64,000 bases of DNA from Erythrobacteraceae bacterium. GTDB taxonomy: Bacteria; Pseudomonadota; Alphaproteobacteria; Sphingomonadales; Sphingomonadaceae. The notes beneath the pieces are model-generated. The model did not search any database. It had not been told where the DNA came from and saw nothing but the letters and a program-made list of their open reading frames with translations. A program made the position numbers and the translations under genes. Shown one piece after another: positions 17,031 through 26,402 of the stretch (positions are counted from its first letter, which is position 1; each line of letters opens with the position of its first letter). The stretch covers positions 334,148 to 398,147 of the forward strand of contig JAHEAX010000059.1 of assembly GCA_024642525.1 (NCBI GenBank). Direction: 5' to 3'.

Positions 17031-17747
17031 ATGGCCGCGCTGATGCCGGTTGACTTGTCAGCGGCGAAATGGCGAGAGCGGCTTATGGCTGAATTGACCC
17101 CCGATGAGCTGCCCCTAGTGATGCGTCTGGCGCTCAGCTATGCGCCTGCACGAAGCAGGCAGCCCACATTGGTAATGATGTTGCTGGACCAGCGCTTTGC
17201 CCAGTTCGTATCGCAAGCGAAGGAGCCCATTCTTGCACAGATGCGGCTGGCATGGTGGCGTGATGAACTGGCCAAGCACCCTGACGCAAGGGCGCAGGGC
17301 GACTCTGTGCTTACCGCAATTGGTGCATTGTGGCAGGGCCATGAACTGGCACTTTCCAGCCTGGTCGATGGATGGGAGGAACTTCTGGCAGAGCCGCCGC
17401 TTCCCGAAACCGCGCCAGAAAACTTCGCAGTCGGGCGCGCCCTGTGCTTTGCCGCCATCGCGCGGATGGCGGGTGATGGTGACAGTGCAAACGACGTGTT
17501 GCTGGCTGGCAGACGCTGGGCAATGGCAGATCTTGCGGCGAAAATTTCTGATCCGGATGAAAAGGCAGTGGTGGTGGATACAGCCTTGCGCCTGGGCAAG
17601 GCAGCACCTCGTTTGCCCCGCAGCATGCGGCCATTGGCGGTGCTGGACGGTCTGGCCCGCAGCGCGCTGGAACAGGGCGGCGGGCCACTGCTGCAAGGCC
17701 GCAGAAGCATTGCCCGCGCGATGCGGCTTGGCTTGCTGGGAAACTAG
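17031..17747 (+). CDS. Squalene/phytoene synthase-like protein lacking catalytic aspartates
   Basis: A 238-residue all-helical protein. The segment PILAQMRLAWWRDEL (about residues 66-80) is the hallmark of squalene/phytoene synthase relatives such as NDUFAF6-type proteins. I see none of the DxxxD Mg2+-binding motifs needed for prenyl transfer. It is shorter than true synthases (about 280-350). It may therefore be a non-catalytic relative. NDUFAF6-like proteins help assemble respiratory complex I in mitochondria, but a role here is unknown. The start is uncertain, with ATG at 17031 or 17043. An EF-hand gene follows in the same direction after 47 AT-rich bases. Confidence 0.7.
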   Translation: MAALMPVDLSAAKWRERLMAELTPDELPLVMRLALSYAPARSRQPTLVMMLLDQRFAQFVSQAKEPILAQMRLAWWRDELAKHPDARAQGDSVLTAIGALWQGHELALSSLVDGWEELLAEPPLPETAPENFAVGRALCFAAIARMAGDGDSANDVLLAGRRWAMADLAAKISDPDEKAVVVDTALRLGKAAPRLPRSMRPLAVLDGLARSALEQGGGPLLQGRRSIARAMRLGLLGN

Positions 17748-17794
17748 ATTATGTTATTCAATTGGAAGATAAAAATTCCAGAAGGATAGCCTGA

Positions 17795-18253
17795 ATGAAC
17801 CGATTGTTCCTTGGCGCGGTAATCGCGCTCATGCTGGTGGGCATCGGCGGTTTCTGGTGGCAGGGGCGTGCGGAAGTGGAACAGGGTGCACCGCCGCCCA
17901 TGCCTGTGCAGCCAGAGGACACTCAGGACGAAATCCCCGTTGCCGATCTGGGCGATCTGGAAGGTCCGGCTCCGCCCGAAGCAACCGAACTGACGCGCGA
18001 ACAGCGCCGCTTCTTTCGCTATGACAGAAACCGCGATCTGAAGATAACCCGCAACGAAATGCTGTCATCACGCACCGATGCATTCAGGGCGCTGGACAAA
18101 GATGGCAACAACTTGCTGTCGTTCGAGGAATGGGCAGTCGCCACGGCCAGCCGGTTCGACAAGGCAGACAAGAACGGCAATCGCGAACTCACCCAGGAAG
18201 AATTCGCCACGACCCGGCCCAAGACCAAGGCAAAGCCTGTCTGCCGTTGCTGA
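17795..18253 (+). CDS. Membrane-anchored EF-hand calcium-binding protein
   Basis: A 152-residue protein. A hydrophobic N-terminal helix (FLGAVIALMLVGIGGFWW) serves as signal anchor, then an acidic/Pro-rich linker (30-66). Three EF-hand loops follow: 77-88 (DRNRDLKITRNE), 101-112 (DKDGNNLLSFEE) and 125-136 (DKNGNRELTQEE). Each has acidic or amide ligands at positions 1, 3 and 5 and Glu at 12. The C-terminus ends CRC. It is likely periplasmic and able to bind Ca2+. Its 3' end lies 9 bases from convergent trmFO. No partner is evident from context. Confidence 0.85.
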   Translation: MNRLFLGAVIALMLVGIGGFWWQGRAEVEQGAPPPMPVQPEDTQDEIPVADLGDLEGPAPPEATELTREQRRFFRYDRNRDLKITRNEMLSSRTDAFRALDKDGNNLLSFEEWAVATASRFDKADKNGNRELTQEEFATTRPKTKAKPVCRC

Positions 18254-18262
18254 CCGTGCCCG

Positions 18263-19633
18263 TCAGGCCGGTGATAGTTCGCCAGTTTCAATCCACTCGC
18301 CGAACTCTTCCTTGGCACGGGTGGTATAGGCTTCCTTGCGCTGCTTCTTCTTGATGTCGTGAAGTGGGGGAAACAGGCCGAAATTCACATTCATGGGCTG
18401 ATAGGTTTCCGCTTCCGCATCGCCGGTGATGTGCGAAAGCAGCGCGCCCATAGCCGTGGTCGGCGGCGGCGACGCCCATTGCCTGCCCGATATTTCAGCG
18501 GCGACCATCAGCCCTGTCATCAGGCCAATCGCGGCGCTTTCGACATAGCCTTCGCAGCCGGTAATCTGACCTGCAAAACGAATGTGCGATGCATTCTGCA
18601 GGCGCAACTGGCGGTCAAGCACCATGGGCGAATTGATGAATGTATTGCGGTGCAGGCCGCCCAGCCGCGCAAATTCCGCGCTTTCAAGGCCGGGAATGGT
18701 TCTGAACAGTTCAACCTGCGCACCGTGTTTCAACTTGGTCTGGAACCCTACCATGTTCCACAATGTGCCAAGCTTGTTGTCCTGCCGCAGCTGCACCACG
18801 GCATAGGGCCAGCGCCCGGTGCGCGGATTATCCAGCCCCACAGGCTTCATCGGCCCATAGCGGAGCGTATCGACACCGCGTGCAGCCATCACTTCGATCG
18901 GCATGCAGCCATCGAAATAGGGCGTGTTTTCTTCCCATTGCTTGAAGGTCGTTTTCTCGCCGTCCATCAGCCCCTGATGGAAGGCGAGATACTGGTCCTT
19001 GTCCATCGGGCAATTGATGTAATCCTTGCCCGCTTCGTCAGATGTGCTGCCAGCGCTCGGTTTGTCCCAGCGCGATGCGAACCAGCATATATCCATGTCG
19101 ATGGATTCGCGGTGAACGATGGGCGCGATTGCATCGAAAAAGGCGAGGCTTTCCTGCCCTGTCGCCTTGCCGATATTCTGGGCCAGCGAAGCGGCGGTAA
19201 GCGGACCTGTTGCCACAATCGTTGCCCCGCTTTTCGGCAGTGCGTCGATCCGTTCGCGGATGATGGTAACATTAGGGTGTTCTTCCAGCGCCCGCTGGAC
19301 TGCGGCCGAGAACACATCGCGGTCCACCGCCAGTGCCGTGCCAGCAGGCACGCGCGCTGTTTCGCCAGCAGCCATGATGATGGAATCGAGCCGGCGCATT
19401 TCATGATGCAGCAGGCCGACGGCATTTCTTTCGTCATCGTCAGACCGGAAGGAATTGGAACAGACCATTTCTGCCAATCCATCGGTCTGGTGGGCCGGTG
19501 TCATCTCTCCGCTACCGCGCATTTCGGACAGGCGGACGCGGAATCCACGCTGCGCCAATTGCCATGCCGCTTCGCTTCCGGCGAGGCCGCCACCAATAAT
19601 GTGCACGTCATGGTTGTGTGTCTGGTCAGTCAT
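18263..19633 (-). CDS. trmFO: Folate/FAD-dependent tRNA m5U54 methyltransferase TrmFO
   Basis: A 456-residue flavoprotein that methylates uridine 54 in the tRNA T-loop using methylenetetrahydrofolate. Visible are the FAD-binding [20 protein letters not shown] at residues 11-30, the catalytic-Cys region [12 protein letters not shown] (Cys58) and the second Cys motif [10 protein letters not shown]. The start at 19633 ([15 protein letters not shown]) is used. The open frame runs 60 codons further upstream without family similarity. It diverges from the lysoplasmalogenase-like pair. A long open frame on the opposite strand is a codon-bias shadow. Confidence 0.95.
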   Translation of the reverse strand: MTDQTHNHDVHIIGGGLAGSEAAWQLAQRGFRVRLSEMRGSGEMTPAHQTDGLAEMVCSNSFRSDDDERNAVGLLHHEMRRLDSIIMAAGETARVPAGTALAVDRDVFSAAVQRALEEHPNVTIIRERIDALPKSGATIVATGPLTAASLAQNIGKATGQESLAFFDAIAPIVHRESIDMDICWFASRWDKPSAGSTSDEAGKDYINCPMDKDQYLAFHQGLMDGEKTTFKQWEENTPYFDGCMPIEVMAARGVDTLRYGPMKPVGLDNPRTGRWPYAVVQLRQDNKLGTLWNMVGFQTKLKHGAQVELFRTIPGLESAEFARLGGLHRNTFINSPMVLDRQLRLQNASHIRFAGQITGCEGYVESAAIGLMTGLMVAAEISGRQWASPPPTTAMGALLSHITGDAEAETYQPMNVNFGLFPPLHDIKKKQRKEAYTTRAKEEFGEWIETGELSPA

Positions 19634-19687
19634 AGCAGGATCGGATAGCAGCGTTGGCGCGCCGGACAAGGCGGGACAGTCAGGAGA

Positions 19688-20401
19688 ATGGCTTTGGCAG
19701 TGATCGATAGCCGGATTGAAGGCCGGCCAGGACCAGCCTTTGCGGCACTCCTGGTGATGGGCGCTGCCTATTGGCTGACCGCCATGGCAAGATCCGGCGT
19801 TGCATTTCAACATCTGGCAGACTTGCCGACGATGCTCGTCATTGGTGGGAAAACTGCCTGTATCCTCGGCCTTGCGCTGCTTGTTCTGCTGCGCACTTCG
19901 GGAGATATTCGCTGGATGCTAGGCGGATCGCTGGTGCTGATCGCCCTCGCTGATTTTCTGCTTGCGACCAGGGGGCTGATGTCAGGCGGCACCTTTTTCG
20001 TTTTGGCCCATGTGCTCGCCATTGTGTTCTATTGCCGATATTGTGACCGCAGCGCGGGTGCGTCAGTGAAGCTGGCTGCGCTCGCGGTCCCTGTGTTGGC
20101 GGTGCTGGCGGTTGCAGTTTCGGTGAACGCTGCTGGCCTGCACCCGGTGCATCTTGCCTATCCTGCAATATCGGGCAGCATGGCTGCTTGTGCCATCGCC
20201 AGCCGGTTTCCGCGGTGGAACAATGGGCTGGGCGCGAGCCTGTTTGTCATGTCAGATGTAATCTTCTTCTGGGATTTCGGCTTTTACAATGGCAGCGGCA
20301 CGCTGGGCTGGATGGTCTGGCTGTGCTTTTTTGCAGGCATTGCCCTGATCGCGCATGGCGCAATTCGCGGCCCACAGGGAATTGAGGAAGCAAATGGTTA
20401 A
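19688..20401 (+). CDS. YhhN family membrane protein (lysoplasmalogenase-like), copy 1
   Basis: A 237-residue integral membrane protein with about eight hydrophobic segments. The family's conserved blocks appear as [17 protein letters not shown] (near 77-93) and the late [15 protein letters not shown]. YhhN/TMEM86 proteins hydrolyse the vinyl ether bond of lysoplasmalogens, or act on related lysolipids. Bacterial substrates are often undefined. The gene overlaps by eight bases the start of a second YhhN gene. It diverges from trmFO across 54 bases. Confidence 0.8.
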   Translation: MALAVIDSRIEGRPGPAFAALLVMGAAYWLTAMARSGVAFQHLADLPTMLVIGGKTACILGLALLVLLRTSGDIRWMLGGSLVLIALADFLLATRGLMSGGTFFVLAHVLAIVFYCRYCDRSAGASVKLAALAVPVLAVLAVAVSVNAAGLHPVHLAYPAISGSMAACAIASRFPRWNNGLGASLFVMSDVIFFWDFGFYNGSGTLGWMVWLCFFAGIALIAHGAIRGPQGIEEANG

Positions 20402-21056
20402 ACGCGCACTTGTGAAAAGCAGGCCATGGCTGCTGGCCAGTATCGCGGCCGCAATTGCCTTTTTTGTCCTGTCAGATGCGCGCATTCCCGGCATCGGTAT
20501 CATTGCGCTGAAAGGGGCAGGGGTTGCCTTGCTCGCAGTCTATGCGTGGGTCCGGCATCCGGGTGCAGATGCACGCCTGCTTGCCCTTGTCATGGCGCTT
20601 TCGGCGCTGGGCGATATTGGCATGGAATTTTACACTTCGGTTGGAGGCGCGATATTCTTCGCCAGCCATCTGGCAGCGATGGCGCTTTACCTGCGCAACA
20701 GGCGCGAACATGTCACGCCGAGCCAGAAGTTGTTTGCTGTCGTGCTGCTGTTCATGACCCCTTTCATCGCATGGCAGCTAACCGCTGCAACGCCCGATAC
20801 AGTCCCGGTTACGCTTTATGCGCTGGTTCTTGGAGGCATGGCCGGGCTGGCGTGGACCAGCAGTTTTTCCCGATACCGCGGCGGGCTGGGTGCGGTGCTG
20901 TTCGTCTTGTCTGACTTGCTGATCTTCGCGCAAATGGACGTTATGGCAGAAAGCCCGATCCCGTCATGGCTGATCTGGCCGACATATTACACTGGCCAGT
21001 TCCTGATCGCGACAGGCGTGATCCAGACCTTGCGCAAAGAACTGAGAGCTGAATAG
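20394..21056 (+). CDS. YhhN family membrane protein (lysoplasmalogenase-like), copy 2
   Basis: A 220-residue paralogue of the gene before it, with the same architecture: LLALVMALSALGDIGMEF as the conserved acidic transmembrane block and GAVLFVLSDLLIFAQMD near the C-terminus. The ATG at 20394 is supported by GAGGA just upstream and overlaps the previous stop by eight bases, so the pair is translationally coupled. The two copies clearly differ in sequence, so this looks like an old tandem duplication, possibly forming a heteromer or having different lipid substrates. Confidence 0.8.
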   Translation: MVKRALVKSRPWLLASIAAAIAFFVLSDARIPGIGIIALKGAGVALLAVYAWVRHPGADARLLALVMALSALGDIGMEFYTSVGGAIFFASHLAAMALYLRNRREHVTPSQKLFAVVLLFMTPFIAWQLTAATPDTVPVTLYALVLGGMAGLAWTSSFSRYRGGLGAVLFVLSDLLIFAQMDVMAESPIPSWLIWPTYYTGQFLIATGVIQTLRKELRAE

Positions 21057-21062
21057 AATTCG

Positions 21063-21905
21063 CTAGCCGTTCCAGGCAGCAATGGTGGTGCGGTGCAATT
21101 CGCGCCTGTGGCCTTCGTAACCGCCGGTGGCCTTGTGCAGCACTGATCGGTTGTCCCACATCACCACCATGTTTGGTTGCCATTTGTGGCGATAGACAAA
21201 TTCGTCCCGGCCCTGCCATTCCAGCAATTCCACCAGCAAAGCGAAAGCGTCAGTGTCATCCATCCCTTCGATGCCGATGATATATCCTGCGCAGCTGAAA
21301 ATACCTTCTTCGCCCGTTTCGGGGTGGCTTCGCACAAGCGGATGCGTCTGCGTCGCCATGGCGGATTCGCTCGGGCGAATGGCCATGCTGCGCCCTTCAT
21401 CTTTTTCGCCATAAGTGCCCTTAGGCGCATAGGCGCCCCGCGCGCTGTGGATCGCGGTAAGCTTGCGTAGCCGGTTCTTGCGATCTTCAGGTAGCGCTGC
21501 AAAGGCAGCGATCTGGTTTGCAAACAAGGTGTCCCCGCCAGTCGGCGGAACTTCTATGGAAAGCAGGCAGGTGCCAGCAGGCGGCTGCGCGAGAAAGCTC
21601 CAGTCACTATGCCAGTTTTCCGCGAAAAGCGGCGTTTTCTCGTCCGCTTCGCGCAATATCGCGGCAATGTTCTTGCGCCCGGCAATGGGGGCGAAGAACG
21701 GATCTTCGCCAAAGCCGCCAAAAGCTTTGGTCAAACGTTCCAACGCATCATCGTCCATCGCCTGGTCCGGAAAAGCAAGAACGCGATGTTCAAGCCATGC
21801 GGAACGGAGTGAAGCGACAAGGTCGGCAGTCAACGGGGCAGCGAGGTCAACGCCTCGCACATATGCCCCGCAAGCGGAACCTGTCGGTTCAACCGTTAAG
21901 GTCAA
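21063..21905 (-). CDS. TauD/TfdA-family Fe(II)/2-oxoglutarate dioxygenase
   Basis: A 280-residue oxygenase with the facial triad H99-x-D101 (NWHSDWSF) and H257 (DNRSVLHKAT), and R272 (LHRTTI) for 2-oxoglutarate. Length and motif spacing match TauD and TfdA. These enzymes hydroxylate taurine, phenoxyacetates, and many other small acids; the substrate here is unknown. The start is TTG at 21905, which overlaps the gyrA stop as TTGA. The family N-terminus (LTVEPTGSACGAYVRGVDL) begins right there. Its 3' end is 6 bases from the convergent YhhN gene. Confidence 0.88.
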   Translation of the reverse strand: MTLTVEPTGSACGAYVRGVDLAAPLTADLVASLRSAWLEHRVLAFPDQAMDDDALERLTKAFGGFGEDPFFAPIAGRKNIAAILREADEKTPLFAENWHSDWSFLAQPPAGTCLLSIEVPPTGGDTLFANQIAAFAALPEDRKNRLRKLTAIHSARGAYAPKGTYGEKDEGRSMAIRPSESAMATQTHPLVRSHPETGEEGIFSCAGYIIGIEGMDDTDAFALLVELLEWQGRDEFVYRHKWQPNMVVMWDNRSVLHKATGGYEGHRRELHRTTIAAWNG

Positions 21906-24700
21906 CTGTCCGGTGAGCTTTCGTTGTTGCCGTTCATGTCCTCATCCCGATATTCTGTCGGAGCAGGTGCAGTTTCCGGTGTACCTCTACCAACCATTTC
22001 CTCGACGATGGCTTCTTCTGCCTCGTTCTCAGGCTCTTCCTGCTCGTCCAGCCTGACAGCGCCTACAATCGTTTCCTTTTTGGAAACGTCAAACAATTTC
22101 ACGCCGGCACTGGCGCGGCCGATCACCCTTAGGGTTTCAAGACTGATGCGGATAAGCTTGGCCTGATCGGTCACCAGCATCAGCTGGTCGGACTTTGTCG
22201 CAGTGAAGCTGGCGACAACCGGCCCGTTGCGGGCAATGTTGTCGATATTGGTGATGCCCATGCCGCCGCGGCCTGCCTGCCTGTATTCATAGGCAGATGA
22301 CATCTTGCCATAGCCATTGGCGCATACGGTAAGGATGAACTGTTCCGCTTCCGCCATTTCGGCGTGTTCGGAAGACAGTTCCGGCGCATTTTCATCAGCC
22401 TTCCACGGCGCAACCTTGAGATAGGCGTCACGTTCTTCGGGAGTGGCGCTGCCAGCATTCAGGATGGAAAGGGAGACGACTTCATCACCTTCTTCCTTGA
22501 ACTTCATGCCTCGCACGCCGGTCGAGGTCCGGCTGACGAATTCGCGTACATCTTCGCCGCTGAAGCGGATTGCCTTGCCCATACGGGTGGCGAGTAACAC
22601 ATCGTCACCCGTTTCCAGCAAGGCGACGCCAATCAGGCGATCGTCGCTATCTTCATCGAAGCGCATGGCGAATTTGCCGTTGGACGGAATCCGCGCAAAA
22701 CTGTCCATGCTGTTGCGGCGGACATTGCCCTTGGCGGTTGCAAATACGACTGTGAGAGCCCCCCAACTGTCTTCGTCCTCTGGCAAAGGCAGCACGGTGC
22801 GGATTGTCTCGCCATCTTCCAGAGATGGCAGCAGATTTACGATAGGGCGGCCGCGTGTGGTCGGCCCACCTTCGGGCAGCTTCCACACCTTGAGGCGGTA
22901 AACCTTGCCTGCGGTGGAGAAGAACAGCACGGGGTTGTGGGTGCTGGTGACGAACATTTCGCTCACCGCGTCTTCTTCCTTGGTGGCCATGCCGGCGCGG
23001 CCCTTGCCGCCGCGATGCTGGGCGCGGAAGGTCGATAGCGGAGTGCGCTTGATGTACCCATCAAGAGTGACGGTCACGACCATCTCGTCGCGTTCGATCA
23101 GGTCTTCATCATCGAGACCATCCCATGCAGGTGCAATTTCGGAAAGGCGCGGAGTGGCGTAATTATCGCGTACTTCCTGCAATTCGCCGCGCATCACTTC
23201 ATACAGTTTCACGCGGTCAGCCAGAATTTCCAGATAGCCGGCGATGGCGTCTGAGAGTTCCTTCAGCTCTTCGCCGATCTCGTCACGCCCAAGGGCCGTA
23301 AGACGGTGCAGGCGCAGTTCCAGAATAGCCCTGACCTGCCGTTCGGAAAGGCGGTACGTGCCGCCTTCCTGGTCCGCATCAGGTTCGATGGCTTCGACCA
23401 GCCGGATATACTGGGCGATATCGCCAATCGGCCATTCCTTGGAAATCAGTTTGGCACGCGCTTCGGCAGGGTTGGGCGAACTGCGGATCATCGCCACGAC
23501 TTCGTCGAGGTTGGACACAGCGACGACCAGCCCGAGCAAGATATGCGCGCGATCACGCGCCTTGTTCAGTTCAAACTTCGTGCGGCGCGTAATCACTTCT
23601 TCGCGGAAGGTAATGAATGCCTGGATGAACTCGCGCAGCATCAATGTTTCCGGCCTGCCGCCACGAATGGCGAGCATGTTGGCCGGGAACGATGATTGCG
23701 CAGGCGTGTGGCGCCAAATCTGGTTCAGGACGACTTCTGCAGTGGCATCGCGTTTCAGGTCTATGACCACACGCACGCCCATACGGCTGGATTCGTCGCG
23801 GATGTCGGAAACGCCTTCGATGCGCTTTTCCTTCGCCGCTTCTGCCAGTTTTTCCACGAGGCCGGATTTGCCGACCTGGTATGGAATGGAGGTCAGGACG
23901 ATGGATTCGCGGTCACCACGCTTGGTTTCGATTTCATGGCGGCAACGCTGCAGGATAGAACCGCGGCCCGTCATATAGGCCGAACGTGCGCCGGATTGGC
24001 CCAAAATCAGCGGCGCAGTCGGGAAATCGGGACCGGGGATGATTTCGAACAATTCTTCCGACGTGATGCCGGGGTTGTCCATATAGGCAAAGCAGCCGTC
24101 GATGACCTCCCCCAGATTATGCGGCGGGATATTGGTCGCCATGCCCACGGCAATACCACCGGCACCATTTACCAGCAGGTTTGGATAGCGTGCAGGCAGC
24201 ACAGTCGGTTCAGCCCGTGAACCGTCATAGTTGTCGACGAAATCGACTGTATCCTTGTCGAGATCGTCAAGCAGGCTGTTGGCGACCTTTGCCAGACGCG
24301 CTTCGGTGTAACGCATGGAAGCTGGCGGATCGGGGTCCATTGAACCGAAGTTACCCTGACCATCAATCAGGGGCACACGCATGGACCAGTCCTGCGTCAT
24401 GCGGGCCAGCGCATCGTAAATCGCGCTGTCGCCGTGGGGGTGATAGTTACCCATCACGTCACCGACGATTTTCGCGCTCTTGCGATAGGGGCGGCCAGCA
24501 ACAAAGCCGCCTTCGTTGCTGGCAAACAGGATACGGCGATGGACCGGTTTCAGCCCGTCGCGCACGTCGGGAAGGGCGCGGCTGACAATTACGCTCATCG
24601 CGTAATCGAGATAGCTGGTCTTCATTTCATCGACGATGTCGATGCGCGTATATTCGCCTAAAGGGGCTGCCGGTTCGAGAATTGCAGTATCGTCGCTCAA
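21902..24700 (-). CDS. gyrA: DNA gyrase subunit A
   Basis: A 932-residue type II topoisomerase subunit that breaks and rejoins DNA. Catalytic Tyr131 is in [11 protein letters not shown]. The quinolone-determining region reads [15 protein letters not shown] with Ser92 and Asp96, the residues found in quinolone-susceptible gyrases (E. coli 83 and 87). The GyrA box in the C-terminal beta-pinwheel is QHRGGKG. An acidic tail of about 60 residues ends the protein. It is longer than E. coli GyrA (875), mainly through the pinwheel loops and tail. The small dioxygenase gene overlaps its stop. Confidence 0.97.
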   Translation of the reverse strand: MSDDTAILEPAAPLGEYTRIDIVDEMKTSYLDYAMSVIVSRALPDVRDGLKPVHRRILFASNEGGFVAGRPYRKSAKIVGDVMGNYHPHGDSAIYDALARMTQDWSMRVPLIDGQGNFGSMDPDPPASMRYTEARLAKVANSLLDDLDKDTVDFVDNYDGSRAEPTVLPARYPNLLVNGAGGIAVGMATNIPPHNLGEVIDGCFAYMDNPGITSEELFEIIPGPDFPTAPLILGQSGARSAYMTGRGSILQRCRHEIETKRGDRESIVLTSIPYQVGKSGLVEKLAEAAKEKRIEGVSDIRDESSRMGVRVVIDLKRDATAEVVLNQIWRHTPAQSSFPANMLAIRGGRPETLMLREFIQAFITFREEVITRRTKFELNKARDRAHILLGLVVAVSNLDEVVAMIRSSPNPAEARAKLISKEWPIGDIAQYIRLVEAIEPDADQEGGTYRLSERQVRAILELRLHRLTALGRDEIGEELKELSDAIAGYLEILADRVKLYEVMRGELQEVRDNYATPRLSEIAPAWDGLDDEDLIERDEMVVTVTLDGYIKRTPLSTFRAQHRGGKGRAGMATKEEDAVSEMFVTSTHNPVLFFSTAGKVYRLKVWKLPEGGPTTRGRPIVNLLPSLEDGETIRTVLPLPEDEDSWGALTVVFATAKGNVRRNSMDSFARIPSNGKFAMRFDEDSDDRLIGVALLETGDDVLLATRMGKAIRFSGEDVREFVSRTSTGVRGMKFKEEGDEVVSLSILNAGSATPEERDAYLKVAPWKADENAPELSSEHAEMAEAEQFILTVCANGYGKMSSAYEYRQAGRGGMGITNIDNIARNGPVVASFTATKSDQLMLVTDQAKLIRISLETLRVIGRASAGVKLFDVSKKETIVGAVRLDEQEEPENEAEEAIVEEMVGRGTPETAPAPTEYRDEDMNGNNESSPDS

Positions 24701-25005
24701 GAGGACTCTTTTCTTTGGGTTGCCCGCCTTTGCGGGTTTCTAGTTCTATGGGCATCAGGATAGGCGATAGGGGCCCCTACCGCCACCAAAACCGGCCCAG
24801 GGCAGGGCTTAAACTGCGGGTTTTCCACACCTGCTTGCCGTGTCGGGCCCGTTCATGCTTTCGCAGGCCTGATTAGCGTGTTCAAAAGCGGTTCAGGCCA
24901 TTTTGCGTAAAAGATTTGCCATAAGGGGTGAGGCGGAACTAGTGCCTTACCTATCCGTTTTTCAAGGCAAGACACCTTTCCTTACCACACTTGGGAGAAA
25001 CCCAG
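24701..25005. other. Divergent intergenic region between gyrA and the exported repeat-protein gene
   Basis: About 305 bases without a convincing gene. It holds a short hairpin CCCGC-CTTT-GCGGG followed by TTT (24723-24739) and a perfect 12-base palindrome TAGGGGCCCCTA (24768-24779). It ends in a strong ribosome site GGGAG ahead of 25006. Promoters for both divergent genes must lie here, but I cannot place their -35/-10 elements with confidence. Confidence 0.5.
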
Positions 25006-26325
25006 ATGAAATCGTTCAAACCAATTGCCGCTGCACGTTCGAAGCGCACCGGTTCCAGCCTTGCATTCGCTATCGCCCTTGCGGCTGGCGGCGTGCTGGG
25101 CGTGACCGCGCTCGAAGCGCCGGCATTTGCGCAGAAGAAAAAGGACAAGAAGGCAGAAGCGCCCAAGTCCAACTATTCCAAGGGTTTCATCGAGGCTTAC
25201 AAGCCGCTTGAAGACCTGTCGAAAGCGCCTGCCAAGGACCTTGCTGCAATTTCTGCAGGCTTCCCTGCAATGGTTGCTGCAGTTGAAACCGAAGATGACC
25301 GTTTTGCTGCTGGCAACTTCATCTATTCGATCGGCCGTGAAGCCAGCAACCGCGCTCTACAGCGTCAGGGCGTGGACATGATGTTGCAAAGCGGCAAGGT
25401 TCCTGCCGCGAACACCGGCCAGTATAACTTCCTGGCAGGTCAGCTGGCCTATCAGGATGAAGACTGGGCAACTGCGCGCACGCGCATGATGGCTGCTGTC
25501 GAGGCAGGGTATGTGGACAATGGCCCGGAAGCCATCGTTGCTGAAACCTACTTTAGCGAACAGAATGCGACCGGCGGGCTTACCTACCTTGCCAATGCCA
25601 TCAACAAGCGCGTCGCTTCTGGCCAGCCGGTTGACGAATCCTGGATCAAGCGCGGCATTGCGATTGCCTACAATAACGACCTTGCAGCGGACGCGGGCAA
25701 TTTCGCCAACCTGTATGTGAAGTATTATCCGTCGGTGAACAGCTGGGGCGATGCGATCGCTATTCAGCGTAACTACGCAAATTACGATAACCAGGAACTG
25801 CTGGACCTTCTGCGCCTTGCAGATCGCACGAACAGCCTGCGCAACGAACGCGACTTTGTCGATTACATCGACGCAGCCGATGCGCGGCGCCTTCCCGGTG
25901 AAGTTTCCCGCGTAGTTGAAGCTGGCATCTCTGCCGGCAAGCTGAAGGCTAGCGATGTGTTCGTTGCCGAAGCGCGCAGCACTGCAAAGGGCCGCCTAAG
26001 CGCAGATCAGGCTGACCTGCCTGCACTAGTGAGCGATGCTCGCAAGGCTGGCGCCACCGCACTTACTGCGACCGCGGCTGGCGATGCATTCCTCAGCTAT
26101 GGCCGCGCGGCTGAAGCTGAAGAAATGTACACCATCGCATTGACCAAGTCGGGCGTAGACACGCAGCGCGTGCTCAACCGTCTGGGCATCGCTCAGGCCG
26201 ATCAGGGCAAATATGCCGAAGCCAAGGCAACCTTCGCCAAGATCGAAGGCAGCCGAAAGCAGATCGCCAAGCTCTGGACGCTTTATGCAGACCAGAAATC
26301 GGCTGCGGCAACGCCTGCAAGCTGA
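25006..26325 (+). CDS. Exported tetratricopeptide-like protein, function unknown
   Basis: A 439-residue protein with a long signal peptide (basic start, hydrophobic LAFAIALAAGGVLGV, cleavage likely after APAFA). A Lys-rich stretch (QKKKDKKAEAPK) follows. The rest is Ala-rich helical repeats resembling TPRs, for instance FLAGQLAYQDEDWATARTRM and RLGIAQADQGKYAEAKATF near the C-terminus. It is probably periplasmic. A clear GGGAGAAACCCAG ribosome site supports the ATG at 25006, and a strong terminator follows, so it is likely a well-expressed single gene. Similar proteins are known in sphingomonads without assigned function. Confidence 0.8.
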   Translation: MKSFKPIAAARSKRTGSSLAFAIALAAGGVLGVTALEAPAFAQKKKDKKAEAPKSNYSKGFIEAYKPLEDLSKAPAKDLAAISAGFPAMVAAVETEDDRFAAGNFIYSIGREASNRALQRQGVDMMLQSGKVPAANTGQYNFLAGQLAYQDEDWATARTRMMAAVEAGYVDNGPEAIVAETYFSEQNATGGLTYLANAINKRVASGQPVDESWIKRGIAIAYNNDLAADAGNFANLYVKYYPSVNSWGDAIAIQRNYANYDNQELLDLLRLADRTNSLRNERDFVDYIDAADARRLPGEVSRVVEAGISAGKLKASDVFVAEARSTAKGRLSADQADLPALVSDARKAGATALTATAAGDAFLSYGRAAEAEEMYTIALTKSGVDTQRVLNRLGIAQADQGKYAEAKATFAKIEGSRKQIAKLWTLYADQKSAAATPAS

Positions 26326-26349
26326 CAACGACTTCGATAGAAATGAAGA

Positions 26350-26380
26350 GGGGCGCGAACTTCGGTTCGCGCCCCTTTTT
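26350..26380 (+). terminator. Strong rho-independent terminator after the exported repeat protein
   Basis: GGGGCGCGAAC (26350-26360), UUCG-type tetraloop TTCG (26361-26364), GTTCGCGCCCC (26365-26375), then TTTTT (26376-26380). It is a perfect 11-bp GC-rich stem. Upstream A residues could extend it into the T-run and allow use from both strands, since the NYN gene converges here. Confidence 0.95.
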
Positions 26381-26402
26381 CATGGTCAGTGCTGGCTGAG
26401 GG

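Noticed and set aside
18359..19648. 429-codon open frame opposite trmFO
   Set aside because: It runs antisense through a clearly real gene. The product is Cys/His-rich with no known motifs, as expected of a frame shadow in GC-rich DNA.
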